A stretch of 64,000 nt of DNA from Euonymus europaeus (GCA_963580455.1 OY756964.1:20124001-20188000), one strand, 5' to 3'. Shown: positions 25,264 through 36,060, counted from the first letter of the stretch. Program-made: numbers and translations. The notes: generated by a model from the letters alone, not told the origin.

Positions 25264-26440
25264 TTATGCAATGATTTTGGTCGTTTTGTACATCTCAAAC
25301 CTTTCTTCTTCTTCAAACCTTTCACACTTTTGCTCAACCACTCTATCGGGAAAAAAAATTAAAAGAAATGTGATATTCAAGTCACACTTCAAATAGTCTT
25401 TCAAGTCACTATTTAAGCTTTCACTAAGTTGCGTGTGCTTCTTATACCCAAAGTGAAGGCATACTTCATGTAGCATCTTGCCCATTTCTCCTTCAAACTA
25501 TATAGATGAAGTAACCACTCATTGTCCCTCAAACTATACTTCTCAAGCAAATTGTCCCATTCATTTTCAAATGCATTCGCTTCACTATATTCAAACATAC
25601 ATTTTTGAAAGTCTGTTAAAAATGTAGAACCTTCTTTCATTCGCCAACCCAAATGCTTGATCCCATTTTGGTTTAAATGCCAACTGCATAACCCATGTCT
25701 TGTATCAGGCCACACTCTTCGCAATGCATTTGTCATAGCAGCATCTTTATATGTAAAAATTGTTAAGGCATCTTACCACCATGAGCTTTCAAGAAAGTTT
25801 CTAATAACCAAGCAAATGAATTTATGGTCTCATCACACATAAGAGTAGCCCCAAAAATCAACATTTGTTTGTGATAGTTCAAACCAACAAATGCACCTAA
25901 TGGTCTTAATTCTTTGTTGGTGCCATAAGTAGTATCAAAGGTTACTGCATCTCCAAAATCTAACAATCATTTTTTACTCAGCCCTGATGAGATGCACAAA
26001 TTATGATCCCGGAGGTCACAATTCTGCGTGCATCTCATCGAGCCCAGTATATATTGGTGACTAATTCGTCACAATCAAATTGCATAGAATAAAAAAAATC
26101 TAGGATCCCTCATTTTTTTGTTCTTCAAAATACTTCACAATATTACCTAACTCGCCATATGCCATAGATTTTTCTCTCCTTGATTGCAAGTAACTCATTT
26201 GGTCTTCCATGATGAACCCAAGCTTCTTTACACAATAACATCATGTGTTACTCTAGGAGTGAGTCTGGAGTCACTTGCCAACTCAATTGCTAAGGCATAG
26301 GATCCACTCACTTCTCTACAAGATCTCAACATATGATGAGTCTTCGGAGGTTCAAGTTCATGATTGTGTTCCTCAACACAAAAAAAATTATCTTGTATTT
26401 CTTACACTTTCTGTCAAAAACTATGTTAATTTTTACTTGG
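25264..26440 (-). pseudogene. FAR1-domain MULE transposase relic
   Basis: The minus strand reads, in changing frames: EEHNHELEPPKTHHMLRS (end of a FAR1 DNA-binding domain), a linker, FFYSMQFDCDELVTNIYWA, then FGDAVTFDTTYGTN with the first catalytic aspartate of the MULE transposase, YHKQMLIFGATL, a frameshift near 25763, then KDAAMTNALRRVWPDTRH, CSWHLNQNGIKHLGW, a frameshift near 25435, and TQLSESLNSDLKDYL. This is the layout of FAR1/FRS-type proteins and their parent transposases. Several stops and shifts and a 54-bp hairpin insertion make it non-functional. The surrounding inverted repeats suggest a transposon copy and not a host FRS gene. Confidence 0.8.
25986..26039. repeat. 54-bp hairpin inside the transposase relic
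   Basis: GATGAGATGCAC at 25986-25997 pairs with GTGCATCTCATC at 26028-26039; the stem continues imperfectly through TTATGATCC / GGTCACAATT around a short loop. It interrupts the reading frame where family members continue directly, so it appears to be an insertion. Confidence 0.7.
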
Positions 26441-27210
26441 CATTGTGATCTTACTTACCAACGATGAACTCTATGAGTCCTCCATTTATCTTCTAGTCTC
26501 TTCCCTTGTTTGCAAGTTTTCAACAAACATAAATCGCATTAGTGATCACACCAAACCCCACAGATTTTCCATACCTCTTTCAAAAGTTCCAAGCATTAGT
26601 TATTAAATTTCATCCCAATCCCAGGTTTTTCATCTTTTTATGTGGTCAAGGTCCTATACAAATAAATAGCCAAAAATATTTACCAAAAACACCTATTATT
26701 GACATCAATGAGGAAGATAACAGGGGAAAGACCAATCAACTCACTAGTAATGGAGTAGCAAACTCAGGGGATACCGAAGATTTGCTGATTTCCAACATGC
26801 GAAGAAGCGCCTCTGCCTGGGTGGGTGATTGAGGAGCACAGTGAAGGAGGTCATGTTTTCTGATACAAGCAGCTCACTGGCATACGCTTCATCAGAGAAA
26901 ACTTCCATTAGGTTTGGATTATGGCTGATCTTGCTCCTAATTTTTTTGCCCATAGAGTGAATGGGTATGTGGTAGTGGGAAAGTTTGGGAATTCACGATG
27001 CAACTTTAGTCCAAGTTTGACAACTTCTTTTAGAGAAGAGAGAGTGTTTTTATTGGAACCCTTAGATGAGTAATGTTCAATCTTCACCATTGATATTAAT
27101 CACAGTAGCCCTCTAGAACCCTACACAAATGAATCATAAATTGAGATTCAAGAAGCCCCAATATTTAAATAGACAAACTGTTTGAATCCCTATACTTTAT
27201 TTTGAGTTGT

Positions 27211-27623
27211 TTTTTCGAGAAACACAAACACACACACACAGTACAGGGACCGGACACGCCATTACTTAAAATCGGTAATCCTAAGTAACGCGGAATCCAA
27301 TATATACTACACACACACACTTGAATTTAACGATGTGGGATTTGAAGAGGTCAAACCTGGTAAACAGGAGCTCAACAAATTCAACCAACCATCAACCTAA
27401 CACATAATGCCACTTGGCAGTTTTTTTCGAGAAACACAAACACACACACACAGTACAGGGACCGGACACGCCATTACTTAAAACCGGTAATCCTAAGTAA
27501 CGCGGAATCCAATATATACTACACACACACACTTGAATTTAACGATGTGAGATTTGAAGAGGTCAAACCTGGTAAACAGGAGCTCAACAAATTCAACCAA
27601 CCATCAACCTAACACATAATGCC
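27211..27623 (-). mobile_element. tandem SINE dimer
   Basis: Two copies, about 27211-27420 and 27421-27623, with a 212-bp period and only two clear differences. Read on the minus strand, each has an A-box-like TGGTTGAATTTG, a B-box-like GGTTTGACCTC about 30 bases later, a (GT)n stretch and a 3' A-run, consistent with a tRNA-derived SINE. The outer flanks share TTTGAGTTGTT, which reads like one target duplication around the pair. The upstream copy has nine extra bases at its 5' end. Confidence 0.6.
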
Positions 27624-27907
27624 TTTGAGTTGTTGAAACCCTCATACTTAAGAAAGTGGTCTAATAAAGCTCTTACACTCAAATGTCGTGATAACAGGTT
27701 GTACATGACTATTAAGTGCTGATGTGGTTTTTTTATTTTTTATTTTCCCTTGAAATGACATATATAATAATTTTATGCTACGTGTTACATATAAAAAGTC
27801 CAAGTTATTTGTAGTTTGTCCAAGCAATTTGTAATCCTGCATTTTGGAAGGTCATTAGTATGGCCCACATCATATCCATGTTTATCCTCATTGTCCTGCA
27901 ACAAATG

Positions 27908-28272
27908 TCACAACTTCCATCCTCTAGAATAGTTTTTAAGCTTCCCTCTGACAGCGATAACTTCTTCATTATCGTCAGAGGAGTTATCCTCTGATAGTAG
28001 ATCTTCCTGCACATTACTCTCCAAACTAGAGCTATCCTCATATCCTGAAAGGGGCATGTGAGTTGTCCTCACCCTTGACCATTGACCCTCTGATAGTAGA
28101 TCTTCCAACAAATCACTCTTTGAACTAGAGCTATCCTTATATTTGGAATGGGGGCATGTGAATTGCTCTCACCTTCGACTTCACCATTGATTTGAAGACT
28201 CTGTGAGACAAGAAACCCACAAATTAGGGTAATGAAATTGCAATCAAAATCGAAACATAACCCAAAAGTCAA
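27908..28272 (-). pseudogene. MuDR-like N-terminal relic with internal duplication
   Basis: One minus-strand frame reads THMPLSGYEDSSSLESNV, QEDLLSEDNSSDDNEEVI, AVRGKLKNYSRGWKL, an acidic region ending in a short basic segment as seen before the conserved part of many plant MuDR transposases. Upstream, a roughly 100-bp diverged copy of the same sequence (CACATGCCCC...GAAGATCTACTATCAGAGG) is present in tandem. The frame stops and no catalytic domain follows. The family assignment is tentative. Confidence 0.4.
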
Positions 28273-28840
28273 AACAACACCCGAAAATTAAAACACAACT
28301 ACCCAAATCATGAAATCAAAACAACCAAAATCGAAACCTAACTCAAAAACAAAAACAAACACCCCAAACTCGCAACCTAACCAGATACTCAAATTGCGAA
28401 ATCGATACCCTAGATTGTATATCCATGATGAATCCATAAATCATACACAAATACAAACAAAATCAAAATCAAAATCAAAAGAGAGAACTCACCTTGCAGC
28501 CGTTCACTTGAAACCCTAGAATGAGTCGATGTATGCTTCTTGAATTGCATGCACAAAAGAAATGCTCTAGCCCTATTTTCTCCGAGCCCTAACCAAGTCT
28601 ACCCTAATAAATTGCCACATCATTTCATAATTTTTACAATAATATGCCAAGTCAGATAATGGAATGACACATCATCAATTTTTGAAAAAAAACGTTATAA
28701 AAGGATGTTGTCCACTTTCTGAAATGTGAGGGTTTGAACAACCCAAAATAAAGTTCAGGACTCAAACGGCCCATTTATGTAAGTACAAGGACTTATTGAA
28801 TACTTTCCCCTTGTTAGAAATACAAAATAAATGTCCCGAT

Positions 28841-31015
28841 TCAGTTTGTCAATTTGAGTCAAATCCCTCTCAATTGTGGATAACGCTTCCAAGGATAAAA
28901 TAGAATGTGCAAGCCTAAAACAAACAATACATCTACCAGTGAATTGGTCAAACTTCTGCCTCATCTCCCTATTTGCTTCTTCACAACCATATCAAATTCC
29001 ACTAATAACATTTTATACTTCCACTTGCTTCCCTGGTTTTTGTAAGGCCTTAAGCATGTTGAAAGGGAAAAAAAACACACACAAACCCAGAACTGTTAAA
29101 GCTGGAACCGGTTCGGCACAAAATCAGACTTGGGAAGTCTTTAGTCTAAGCATTGAAAAAAAAACTAAAAACTCGCCTTTTCTCTTCTTTCCCCACCAGC
29201 AACCTAACAATGCACATGATAATAAGATCACCTGAATGGTAATCTATTTCGAAAAAAGGGGGAAAAAAAAAGTTGGATTGATATTAAGAAGAAATGTTAA
29301 CTGTACAGGGAGCAAGATCCACGAGAGTATAGACAACAATCAAAGTAAAGCGAAAAATAAGTGGCAGGGGAGCAAAAGTGCAAAACACCCCTTAACAAGG
29401 GCTGGTGCATGACCCCTTCAACATGAATTTGTACATATCATACAAGTCCAATTACTTGCACTTATAGATAGAAAGTTAGAAACTAACAGTTCATTAAATA
29501 TAGAAGTGCAGTCTTGTTTTAGATGAAAATGTTCCAGAGTCATATCTGCAATGCTTCTACCATAGACAAATTCTCCTATAAAGCACTTTAGCTGGGTTCT
29601 AAATCTAAAACAAAAAACGTCATGCCATTAGCCACAACAGAGAGCACTAATGCATTTATTTCCATAAATCAACACTGAAAGAGCATACTTACTGTAAATT
29701 GAATCAACTTATCCCAAAAGAAAAGGTATTCAGCACCCATGGATATGAATCACAAATCCAGAAAAAAAAAACCAAAATTACTGGTTTAAGTATATGCATG
29801 TTTGGGGAAGTTGGTAAAACAGGACCCATTGAGCAGCACCTTAATCCTTTCATAGGAGCTTGCAACATTGCAAGAACCTGAGCCGTTAAAAGCCAAGTTA
29901 AAGCATAGCACATTGCAAGGTGCTATCTCTATACATTAAACACGGGATCTTAGGTAAAGGTTTATAATATCAAAAGGCTGATCACATAGCAGAAAATGTT
30001 ATAGTCCATACATCAGTAAGGCAGAGCATTCCCATCATGAATGCCTATTTTTTTCCAGCCAGAGGAACCAAACTGATCTGTGTACAACATATAAATGAGG
30101 CTTATTTTAGGAAATGCAACAGCATTCTTTCTAAACAGAGGAGTCAGGCTGGAAAAACATATGGATCTACAATGAGCCATGACATCAATAGAAAATAAGC
30201 AGATCTAAATTAATCTTCTGTCAAGAAGGTGAAAGAGCTGACAACTCTTCACTTCAGGGGCAGAAGTGGGAAGATTGAGTTTCAAATACCCAAATTAAAA
30301 TCAATGTAGCATACCCTGTTCAACGACAGCCAATACTCAAATATATGAGAATGAGAGACAGACAGGACTGTGGGTCATCAATGAAACATTCAAATGGCCA
30401 AAATATGTCATCAAAAAATATGTTCTTTAAACATCTACCTTTTACTTTGGTAAAAGCTACAAAATATCCAAATGAAAATAGAAGATTTTTTGCTCACCGA
30501 TCATTACAGGGAAGATTCTTCCTTAGTAAATCACAAATAAAAGCTACAACCAAACTTATTTCATAGAGAACCTATGTTCACCAGTCCCTTCGAGGACATC
30601 TGATAAAAGAGAACCCATGTTCACCAATCTCCCTAGCATATGTGCCTTTTTTCCCATCCAAAAACATATTAGTACAATGCAATTTAACAGATATGCACAT
30701 ATCCAAATCACTTTACAAACATCTAGAAAAACCATATTACGTACTCTGAATTAAAACCAGGTACTTACTAAGGAAGTCAGACGGAAATTGAACACAAATT
30801 CAAAATGATCTGCTTGTATATGGGTTATCTTGAAAAGAACCACAAGAAGACCCTAAATTGACAGGGAGCTCCTGTCAGTCTCACCCTTTTAACAATTATT
30901 ACATCACTGGACCATATATTCTTTCATCAAAAGAAAACTCTAAGTCCATGCTTGTATAAACAACATAACAAATTTTAATTTCCAAAACAATACCTTGTAA
31001 AACGAACAGCAAATC
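28841..31015. other. intergenic, no gene seen
   Basis: AT-rich sequence with A-runs and no protein motif, terminal repeat or RNA gene that I could support. The right part, next to the PEX11A stop, probably contains its 3' untranslated region; a GT at 30991-30992 following ACAAG could be a 3' UTR intron donor. Confidence 0.4.
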
Positions 31016-31801
31016 TTAGCAAGATACCCAATTCTTGTGAGTGCTGATAACAGCTGACAAAAGCCCCGCAGATGACAACAAAAGTGGTGCTGACAGCCGC
31101 CCCTTCCCATCCCTAATATCAGCCAACGCCATTAAACCATCAGCGAAGTCTTGCACAGTTGAGAGCTTCTTCATCAACTTCTTGTCTCTCAACTTCCTCA
31201 ACTTCAGCTGTTCTTCCTCGCAACCAATCCCTCTCATCTTTGCAATCTCAATACTCGATTCCAAACATGCCTCATCCTCCATCATACCCTTCAAATCCCT
31301 AAATTTCAATGTAATACTACCTAGGTACCCAATAAACTCAGCCCAAGCACTGATTTTCGCTAATTTACGTGAGTGTTTGCTATCGATCAAACCAGATTTA
31401 GCTAGCCAAATGAACTGCTCGACGAAGTAATACAACCCCTCCCCTCCATAAGCGATTACTGAAAGGATAATATCCTGTTTGGAGTCAAAGCAGGAGCTTC
31501 TTAGCGAGTTGATGTTCTGAACAAACTTGCCGAGTCGAAATGCTTTGCGACTCACTCCAACACTGGACTCAAAACTCTTGAGCCGCTGAGTTAGGGGCAA
31601 ATTTTCAGGGAGAGCCGAAGAGGCTAAGATGATCTTGGCGGCGTACCTGGAGATCTTGAGGAGTTTGTCCACTCCATCTCGCTTCGCTAGGTAAGTTTCG
31701 AGATGGTTCAAGAGGTCTCTGTCTTTGGGTTTCGAGGACTGATTTGGTATTATGTTAGGGTTTCTGAAAGGAGGGGGAGCTGCCGAATCTTTGGCCTCCA
31801 T
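31016..31801 (-). CDS. PEX11A: peroxisomal membrane protein PEX11A-type
   Basis: Single-exon minus-strand frame of 261 codons. The start is the ATG at 31801; the frame extends upstream only to a TTG. It has the PEX11 layout: LNHLETYLAKRDGVDKLLKI near the N-terminus, RYAAKIIL, RLKSFESSVGVSRKAFRLGK in the amphipathic region, YYFVEQFIWLAKSGLI, and a hydrophobic C-terminal helix LLLSSAGLLSAVIS. PEX11 proteins remodel the peroxisome membrane and promote elongation and division. The proline-rich N-terminal extension and overall length favour the plant PEX11A class over the shorter PEX11C-E class. A Helitron ends about 400 bp upstream of the start codon. Confidence 0.9.
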   Translation of the reverse strand: MEAKDSAAPPPFRNPNIIPNQSSKPKDRDLLNHLETYLAKRDGVDKLLKISRYAAKIILASSALPENLPLTQRLKSFESSVGVSRKAFRLGKFVQNINSLRSSCFDSKQDIILSVIAYGGEGLYYFVEQFIWLAKSGLIDSKHSRKLAKISAWAEFIGYLGSITLKFRDLKGMMEDEACLESSIEIAKMRGIGCEEEQLKLRKLRDKKLMKKLSTVQDFADGLMALADIRDGKGRLSAPLLLSSAGLLSAVISTHKNWVSC

Positions 31802-32599
31802 GTGATCGCAGAAAAGGAAGAGGAGAAATTTGATCCGTAAAGGAGCAAGCAAGCTGTGTTAATGCAGTCGAGAAAAGCTATAGCTTATCGCACAGCGGTT
31901 TTGTTTCTCGCTGCTCCTCAACGTTAGTGTCATTGTGTTGCGTGCCATAAAACAACCCATCCCCAAGCAATTACGAATCTGCTACCTGATGGTCCTGATT
32001 TGGTCTGAATCGCGCAATATTTTATAACCAGGTGCATGTAGACGCTTTGGACGGCTGTTACCTGATTGAGTTATTTCATTCATAATCGTGATTACTTTAG
32101 TTTTTTTTAAAATAAAATTGTAAAATTCCTCTCTCTTGCATCTAGGTGATACATTAGGGAGCAAGTGTTATTGCTTAATACTTATCTTTTTAGTATTTAA
32201 ACTAGGGTTATGTCCGCGCTTCGTGCGGTGTTCTTGACATTTTTTTTTGTTGTGATTGTTTCTCTTTTTTTTTCCCGGCTATTTGTGTGTTGTTTTTTGG
32301 TATGCTCTCATTGGTTCCTTTGTTTTGAGTGTCTATGCATTCTAATATTTTATTGTTTGGATATTTTATTTGTTTTTTTTTTACCATTTATTGTTAGCTC
32401 TGGAATATTTTGATGTTTTGTGTTTTATTTGGCTTTGAAGGTAAGTATTTTCTTAGATTTTTTTTTTGCATGTTTTTTTTTTGGTTTCATATTTTTTGAT
32501 GTCCAATATTGAGATATATAGCAAGGTCGTCGGTATTTTTTTGAACATTTATTATTTTTTGCAATATTATTTATCATCTCTTATTTTGAACATTTTAAT

Positions 32600-33685
32600 T
32601 TAAATAAGACAATAGTGCAACTTGTACATTTCAATGTCAATATTGCATAGTGTGCAGGTAACCAACTTTTCCCCTTCAACCACAATAGAGATCCATTCGC
32701 CATCCCAATGTTCTGTCCCATTATTCCTACAATAGTGTGTTATGTGAATTCTAGGATAAGCATCCCCTTTCAGCATCTTCCGCAAAGTGGCCCTATGTTT
32801 TTTTAATGTCTTCTTGTCATCATTTTTATGAGAGAATATTTTTGAAAGTATTCTGAGGCCCTTCCTCATTTGCAATGTTAGTAGTGATATGGCTAAGACA
32901 TATTGACCAAATTCACGTCCTTGCTTTGCTCCTTGTTTAATCAATCTAAGTCCAGTGAATTGCATATCTTTCTTGAAGAAGTAGTGTGCTCCTTGCATCA
33001 TTAGTGCATCCACATTTCCGACAGTTATCATGAAATTTAGAAAATCTTCTCCTTTGTTGTTGATGAAGGGCAAAATGTTCTTCAGCTTCCAAATATTGAC
33101 ATGTTTTGCAAATGCATGGTGGTTGACAATACTACGGAATCTGTGACAACTATCAACAATAGTTTTGATCGTATTGTCATTTGATTGTATTATAGTATCA
33201 TCTGGTATTCTCACCCATGTATCGTTGTTCTCATCATTGACTTCTCCCTCGCCTATTTTGTTGATCCAGTTCTCAAAGTCAGCATTATGTGAATCATCCG
33301 CTTCTGTAGAATAACTCTCCAATCTCATGTTCTTTTCAAACTTTAATGAATGGACATAATTCCACAAATAGGATCGTTTAATACATGAATCAACGATTTG
33401 CTCCCTTTTCCCTTTAGTCACCACAGGTAGTATTTGTTTAAAATCACCACCAAGAACCATGGTAATCCCTCCGAAAGGTTTAGATGAGCTCCCTCTAATA
33501 GTTTTGCGGCATATATCACTAAGGGTCTTGTCTAAACTTTCAAAGCAAAATTTGTTAGTCATAGGTGCCTCATCCCAAATGATTAGAGATGATTTGTTTA
33601 TGAGCTCAGCTAATTGTGTCTCATGCTTTATGTCACATGTGGTGTCTTCTGAAGCGTCTATAGGTATATTAAACCTGGAGTGTGT
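32600..33685 (-). pseudogene. chimeric Pif1-helicase / F-box-like frame
   Basis: One uninterrupted minus-strand frame joins two unrelated parts. The first ~185 residues are the middle of a Helitron-type Pif1 helicase: AELINKSSLIIWDEAPM (Walker B DEAP), FGGITMVLGGDFKQILPV, SYLWNYVHSLKFEKNMRL. The Walker A segment and the C-terminal helicase motifs are missing. From CHRFRSIVNHHAFAKHVN onward it resembles plant F-box proteins of the At2g35280 kind, with GNVDALMMQGAHYFF and a Cys-containing tail CTLCNIDIEMYKLHYC; the F-box itself is not clearly present. The first in-frame ATG is at 33562; the frame opens upstream without one. It is probably a capture product and not a working helicase. Whether it is expressed is unknown. 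Confidence 0.65.
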
Positions 33686-33708
33686 ATAGTTAGAAAACAC
33701 TATTTCCC
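33686..33708 (-). repeat. Helitron 5'-end microfragment at a capture junction
   Basis: The 23 bases match 34740-34762 with one mismatch; that segment is a copy of the element's own 5' end. It lies exactly between the helicase part and the reductase part. Confidence 0.65.
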
Positions 33709-33920
33709 CGCTTTATCCTTCAGCCATCTAGGATTCTGTGTGACAGCAGCATCAGATGACACAACAACAGCTCGCTTGACCTTACCTTCAAGACACAGTT
33801 TCAGTACATTTAGCGTGCCATTCACTGCAGGTGCACGAACTTCTACCTGGGAAACCAGTAATTGGCTTGTCAAACTTCTCCAAGTGATCATACCTCTCAT
33901 CCACAAATACTGTGAAAAAT
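33709..33920 (-). pseudogene. captured cinnamoyl-CoA reductase-like exon pieces
   Basis: Minus strand: about 33915-33850 reads FVDERYDHLEKFDKP, and from about 33849 EVRAPAVNGTLNVLKLC, then EGKVKRAVVVSSDAAVTQNP and RWLKDKA. These match two separated parts of cinnamoyl-CoA reductase-like/dihydroflavonol reductase-like proteins (the VVVVSS strand and the substrate-binding region). The intervening coding sequence is missing and no full domain remains. A splice acceptor-like CCCAG precedes the second piece. It is a gene fragment carried by the Helitron. Confidence 0.7.
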
Positions 33921-34045
33921 AAAGGAACTAAAAAAAAAATCGGATATCAAAAGGATTACCACATATAAGACAAAGGATCTCCTCTGATAACCTCAAACAT
34001 CATACAAACGTATTAAGGCCTCTATTAAATCACCAACAGACAATC

Positions 34046-34273
34046 CATTTTAACCAAGAACTGACACTTATGTGAGATCAAAAACATTTTCAAGAAAAAC
34101 TAAGTAAGATACAAAAAAGAGAGATTGTACCAGTGGCGGCAGTGGCGATGTTGAGGCTGGAATCGCATCTCCGGGGGAGTCGCCATCTCTATTTTAACCA
34201 AGAACTGACACTTATGTGAGATCAAAAACATTTGCAAGTAAAACTAAGAAATATACAAAAAGAGAGATTGTAC
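34046..34273. repeat. 85-bp direct repeat inside the Helitron
   Basis: 34046-34130 and 34191-34273 both read from ATTTTAACCAAGAACTGACA to AGAGAGATTGTAC with a few differences. About 60 bp separates the copies. Confidence 0.85.
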
Positions 34274-34616
34274 GCTACAAGCCTGGAGTGGATCTGCTTG
34301 GACTCGACTCATTGACTTTGAAGCCTGGCTTTCTTTCTCAATATGCAATATATAGGATAAGGCCGTGTTGTCTAATCTATTACTATAACATTAGAGATCG
34401 ATCATGCGACATCTTCACAATTGCATTAGAGTAGGATAATCGCTAGGGGTACAAATTAGAGTAGGATTCATACCAGTGGTTCCATGCCACCCACCATCTT
34501 GCACTACACATCAATCGGGAAATACGCTGTTTTATCTGGACTTGGTCCACCGGAAGCTCGTAGCATGCCCTAAGAAGCAGATTCGTTCACAGGATTCGTT
34601 CACTGTGTCTCTCTTT

Positions 34617-34856
34617 CTCTCTCTTAGCACTCAGGGAGGAAAACATTTACGGCATAAATGAAAGCTGGGAGACCTAAAATGTGGAGACTCAATGTCTCCA
34701 CGTGTCCATTAATAAAAGAAATGTAAAAATGACGTGGACATAGTTAGTAAACACTATTTCCCTAGCTTTACTTATTCTCTCTCTTAGCACTCAGGGGGGA
34801 AAACATTTAAGGCATAAATGAAAGCCGGGAGACCTAAAATGTGGAGACTCAATGTC
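34617..34856. repeat. 160-bp-period duplication around a Helitron 5'-end copy
   Basis: 34617-34696 and 34777-34856 are near-identical (CTCTTAGCACTCAGGG to GAGACTCAATGTC). Between them, 34698-34774 is a diverged copy of the Helitron 5' terminal region at 36361-36438, starting CCACGTGTCCAT and including ATGACGTGGAC and ACACTATTTCCCTAGC. Confidence 0.85.
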
Positions 34857-35214
34857 GACTTTCTAATTTTCTCCACAGTTCTGATTTCTGTTCTTCAGGT
34901 TCTTGGTGTAAGGAGTCCACACTCTTGAATCCAAGTTTGGGAATTGGTGCATACGGTGGAAGATTCGCGAGATTGAGCTTTGAATCAATCCGGCTGACTC
35001 CATCTTTCAATATAGATTATTAGAGATCAATCAAGAGAGATCTCTGGTATGTAATCTTTACACAATTAGTTTAGCTATAGATTATGCATGTCCACCATAA
35101 TTAGCAAGAAATTTCTGAAAGCTATTTTTCTATCGATTACTTCTACGTGCGTTCCTTGTTTTAAAAACGTTTCCGTTAGTGCGTATTTTCTAACAGATAT
35201 GTCAGTGAAGAAAT

Positions 35215-36060
35215 CATCATAATGAATTTACTTCATGAACTTGGCACAAATAAATATAATGAAAAAGGCTTTAAATTGAGGAAATTAAAGAGAGAATAAA
35301 TATTTTCAATGGACGAAATCAATTCTGCCCAATTCCATGGATAGCTGGATAATTCATGGGCATCCGATATATACCTAAGGTGGGATTGGTTTCCCATGTA
35401 TTCGGTGACCTGAAAACAAATAAACAAACTTGAAACTAAAAACTTAATCGGGAAAAAAATGCAATAGTTCAACATAATCCCAATGGGAAAAAGAGTTAAA
35501 TCATGAATTAAACCTGGACTCTCCATGAAAAGAAAGTATATTGGGTCTCTGCAAGTTTTTCAATAGAAAGACAATGTGCAAAATCAGTCTAATCAATTTA
35601 CCACATGAACCTGGCACAAACAAAATACAATAGGATCTTTAAATTAAGAAAATTAAAAAGATAGAAGAAAGTTTGCCATCAGACGAAATCAACGACATAA
35701 TTCCATAGATCGAGGGAGAATCAATGGCCATCCAGAATACTCTTGAGGTGGGATTGGTTCCTCATGTATCCATGTAATTGATGAAATAAAACAACAACAA
35801 ATACACCAGCTGAGTCGACCTAATCTCCCTATAATTAAGATAGCAATAAATTTCAAAGATGACGTGAATGAACACAACACAATTCCATGGATCGCGGGAT
35901 AATCCATGGCCATCCGATGTACTGTTGAGGTGGGTTCGGTTCTCCACGTACCTGTATAATCACTAATCAGTGTCCTGAAACAACAGCCAAAAGAATGCAC
36001 GAGATGAGAAGACCTAATTTCCCGAAAATTAAGAGAGCGAAAATTGCAATGATGTCGTGG
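35215..36060. repeat. degenerate three-copy tandem repeat
   Basis: Units begin around AATTCCAT(G/A)GAT at 35331, 35699 and 35880 and share GG(C/G)CATCCGA-like, GAGGTGGG.TTGGTT and leading ATGAAC(T/C)TGGCACAAA segments. The spacing of the last two is about 181 bp, that of the first two about twice that. Minus-strand translations of all three are similar but I do not recognise a family. Confidence 0.65.

Larger units (their letters stand above)
19070..27117 (-). mobile_element. decayed MULE with FAR1-type transposase
   Basis: The left end (about 19070-19240) and right end (about 26975-27117) are inverted copies; both contain AAAAGAAGTTGTCAAACTTG and AAAGTTGCATC-like segments in opposite orientations. 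Between them on the minus strand lie the FAR1/MULE transposase relic (25264-26440), possible C-terminal exons (19613-19990) and a whole copia element (20052-25167) inserted into the MULE. Both ends are degenerate, and a target-site duplication could not be assigned. The order of events is MULE first, copia later. Confidence 0.6.
27118..28840. mobile_element. second MULE-like element, decayed
   Basis: The left end (27118-27210, resuming at 27624 after a SINE insertion) and right end (about 28690-28840) are inverted copies containing CTTTATTTTG(A/G)GTTGTT, AAACCCTCA and AGAAAGTGG. Between them on the minus strand lies an acidic reading frame that resembles the N-terminal part of MuDR-type transposases. 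The borders are approximate. Confidence 0.5.

Noticed and set aside
25264..26440. Functional FRS transcription factor gene
   Set aside because: Several stops and frameshifts, a hairpin insertion and flanking inverted repeats point to a dead transposon.
26744..26953. Possible exon near DEAYASELLVSEN / SPTQAEALLRMLEISKSS
   Set aside because: Two protein-like pieces in different minus-strand frames, but no family recognised and it overlaps the MULE terminal region; insufficient support.
27216..27623. CRISPR-like or satellite array from two identical units
   Set aside because: Only two units, SINE-like promoter boxes and A-tail; the genome is eukaryotic.
31802..31852. Longer PEX11A N-terminus (MLAPLRIKF...)
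   Set aside because: The codon at 31852 is TTG; the first ATG in frame is 31801 and the extra residues are not typical of PEX11.
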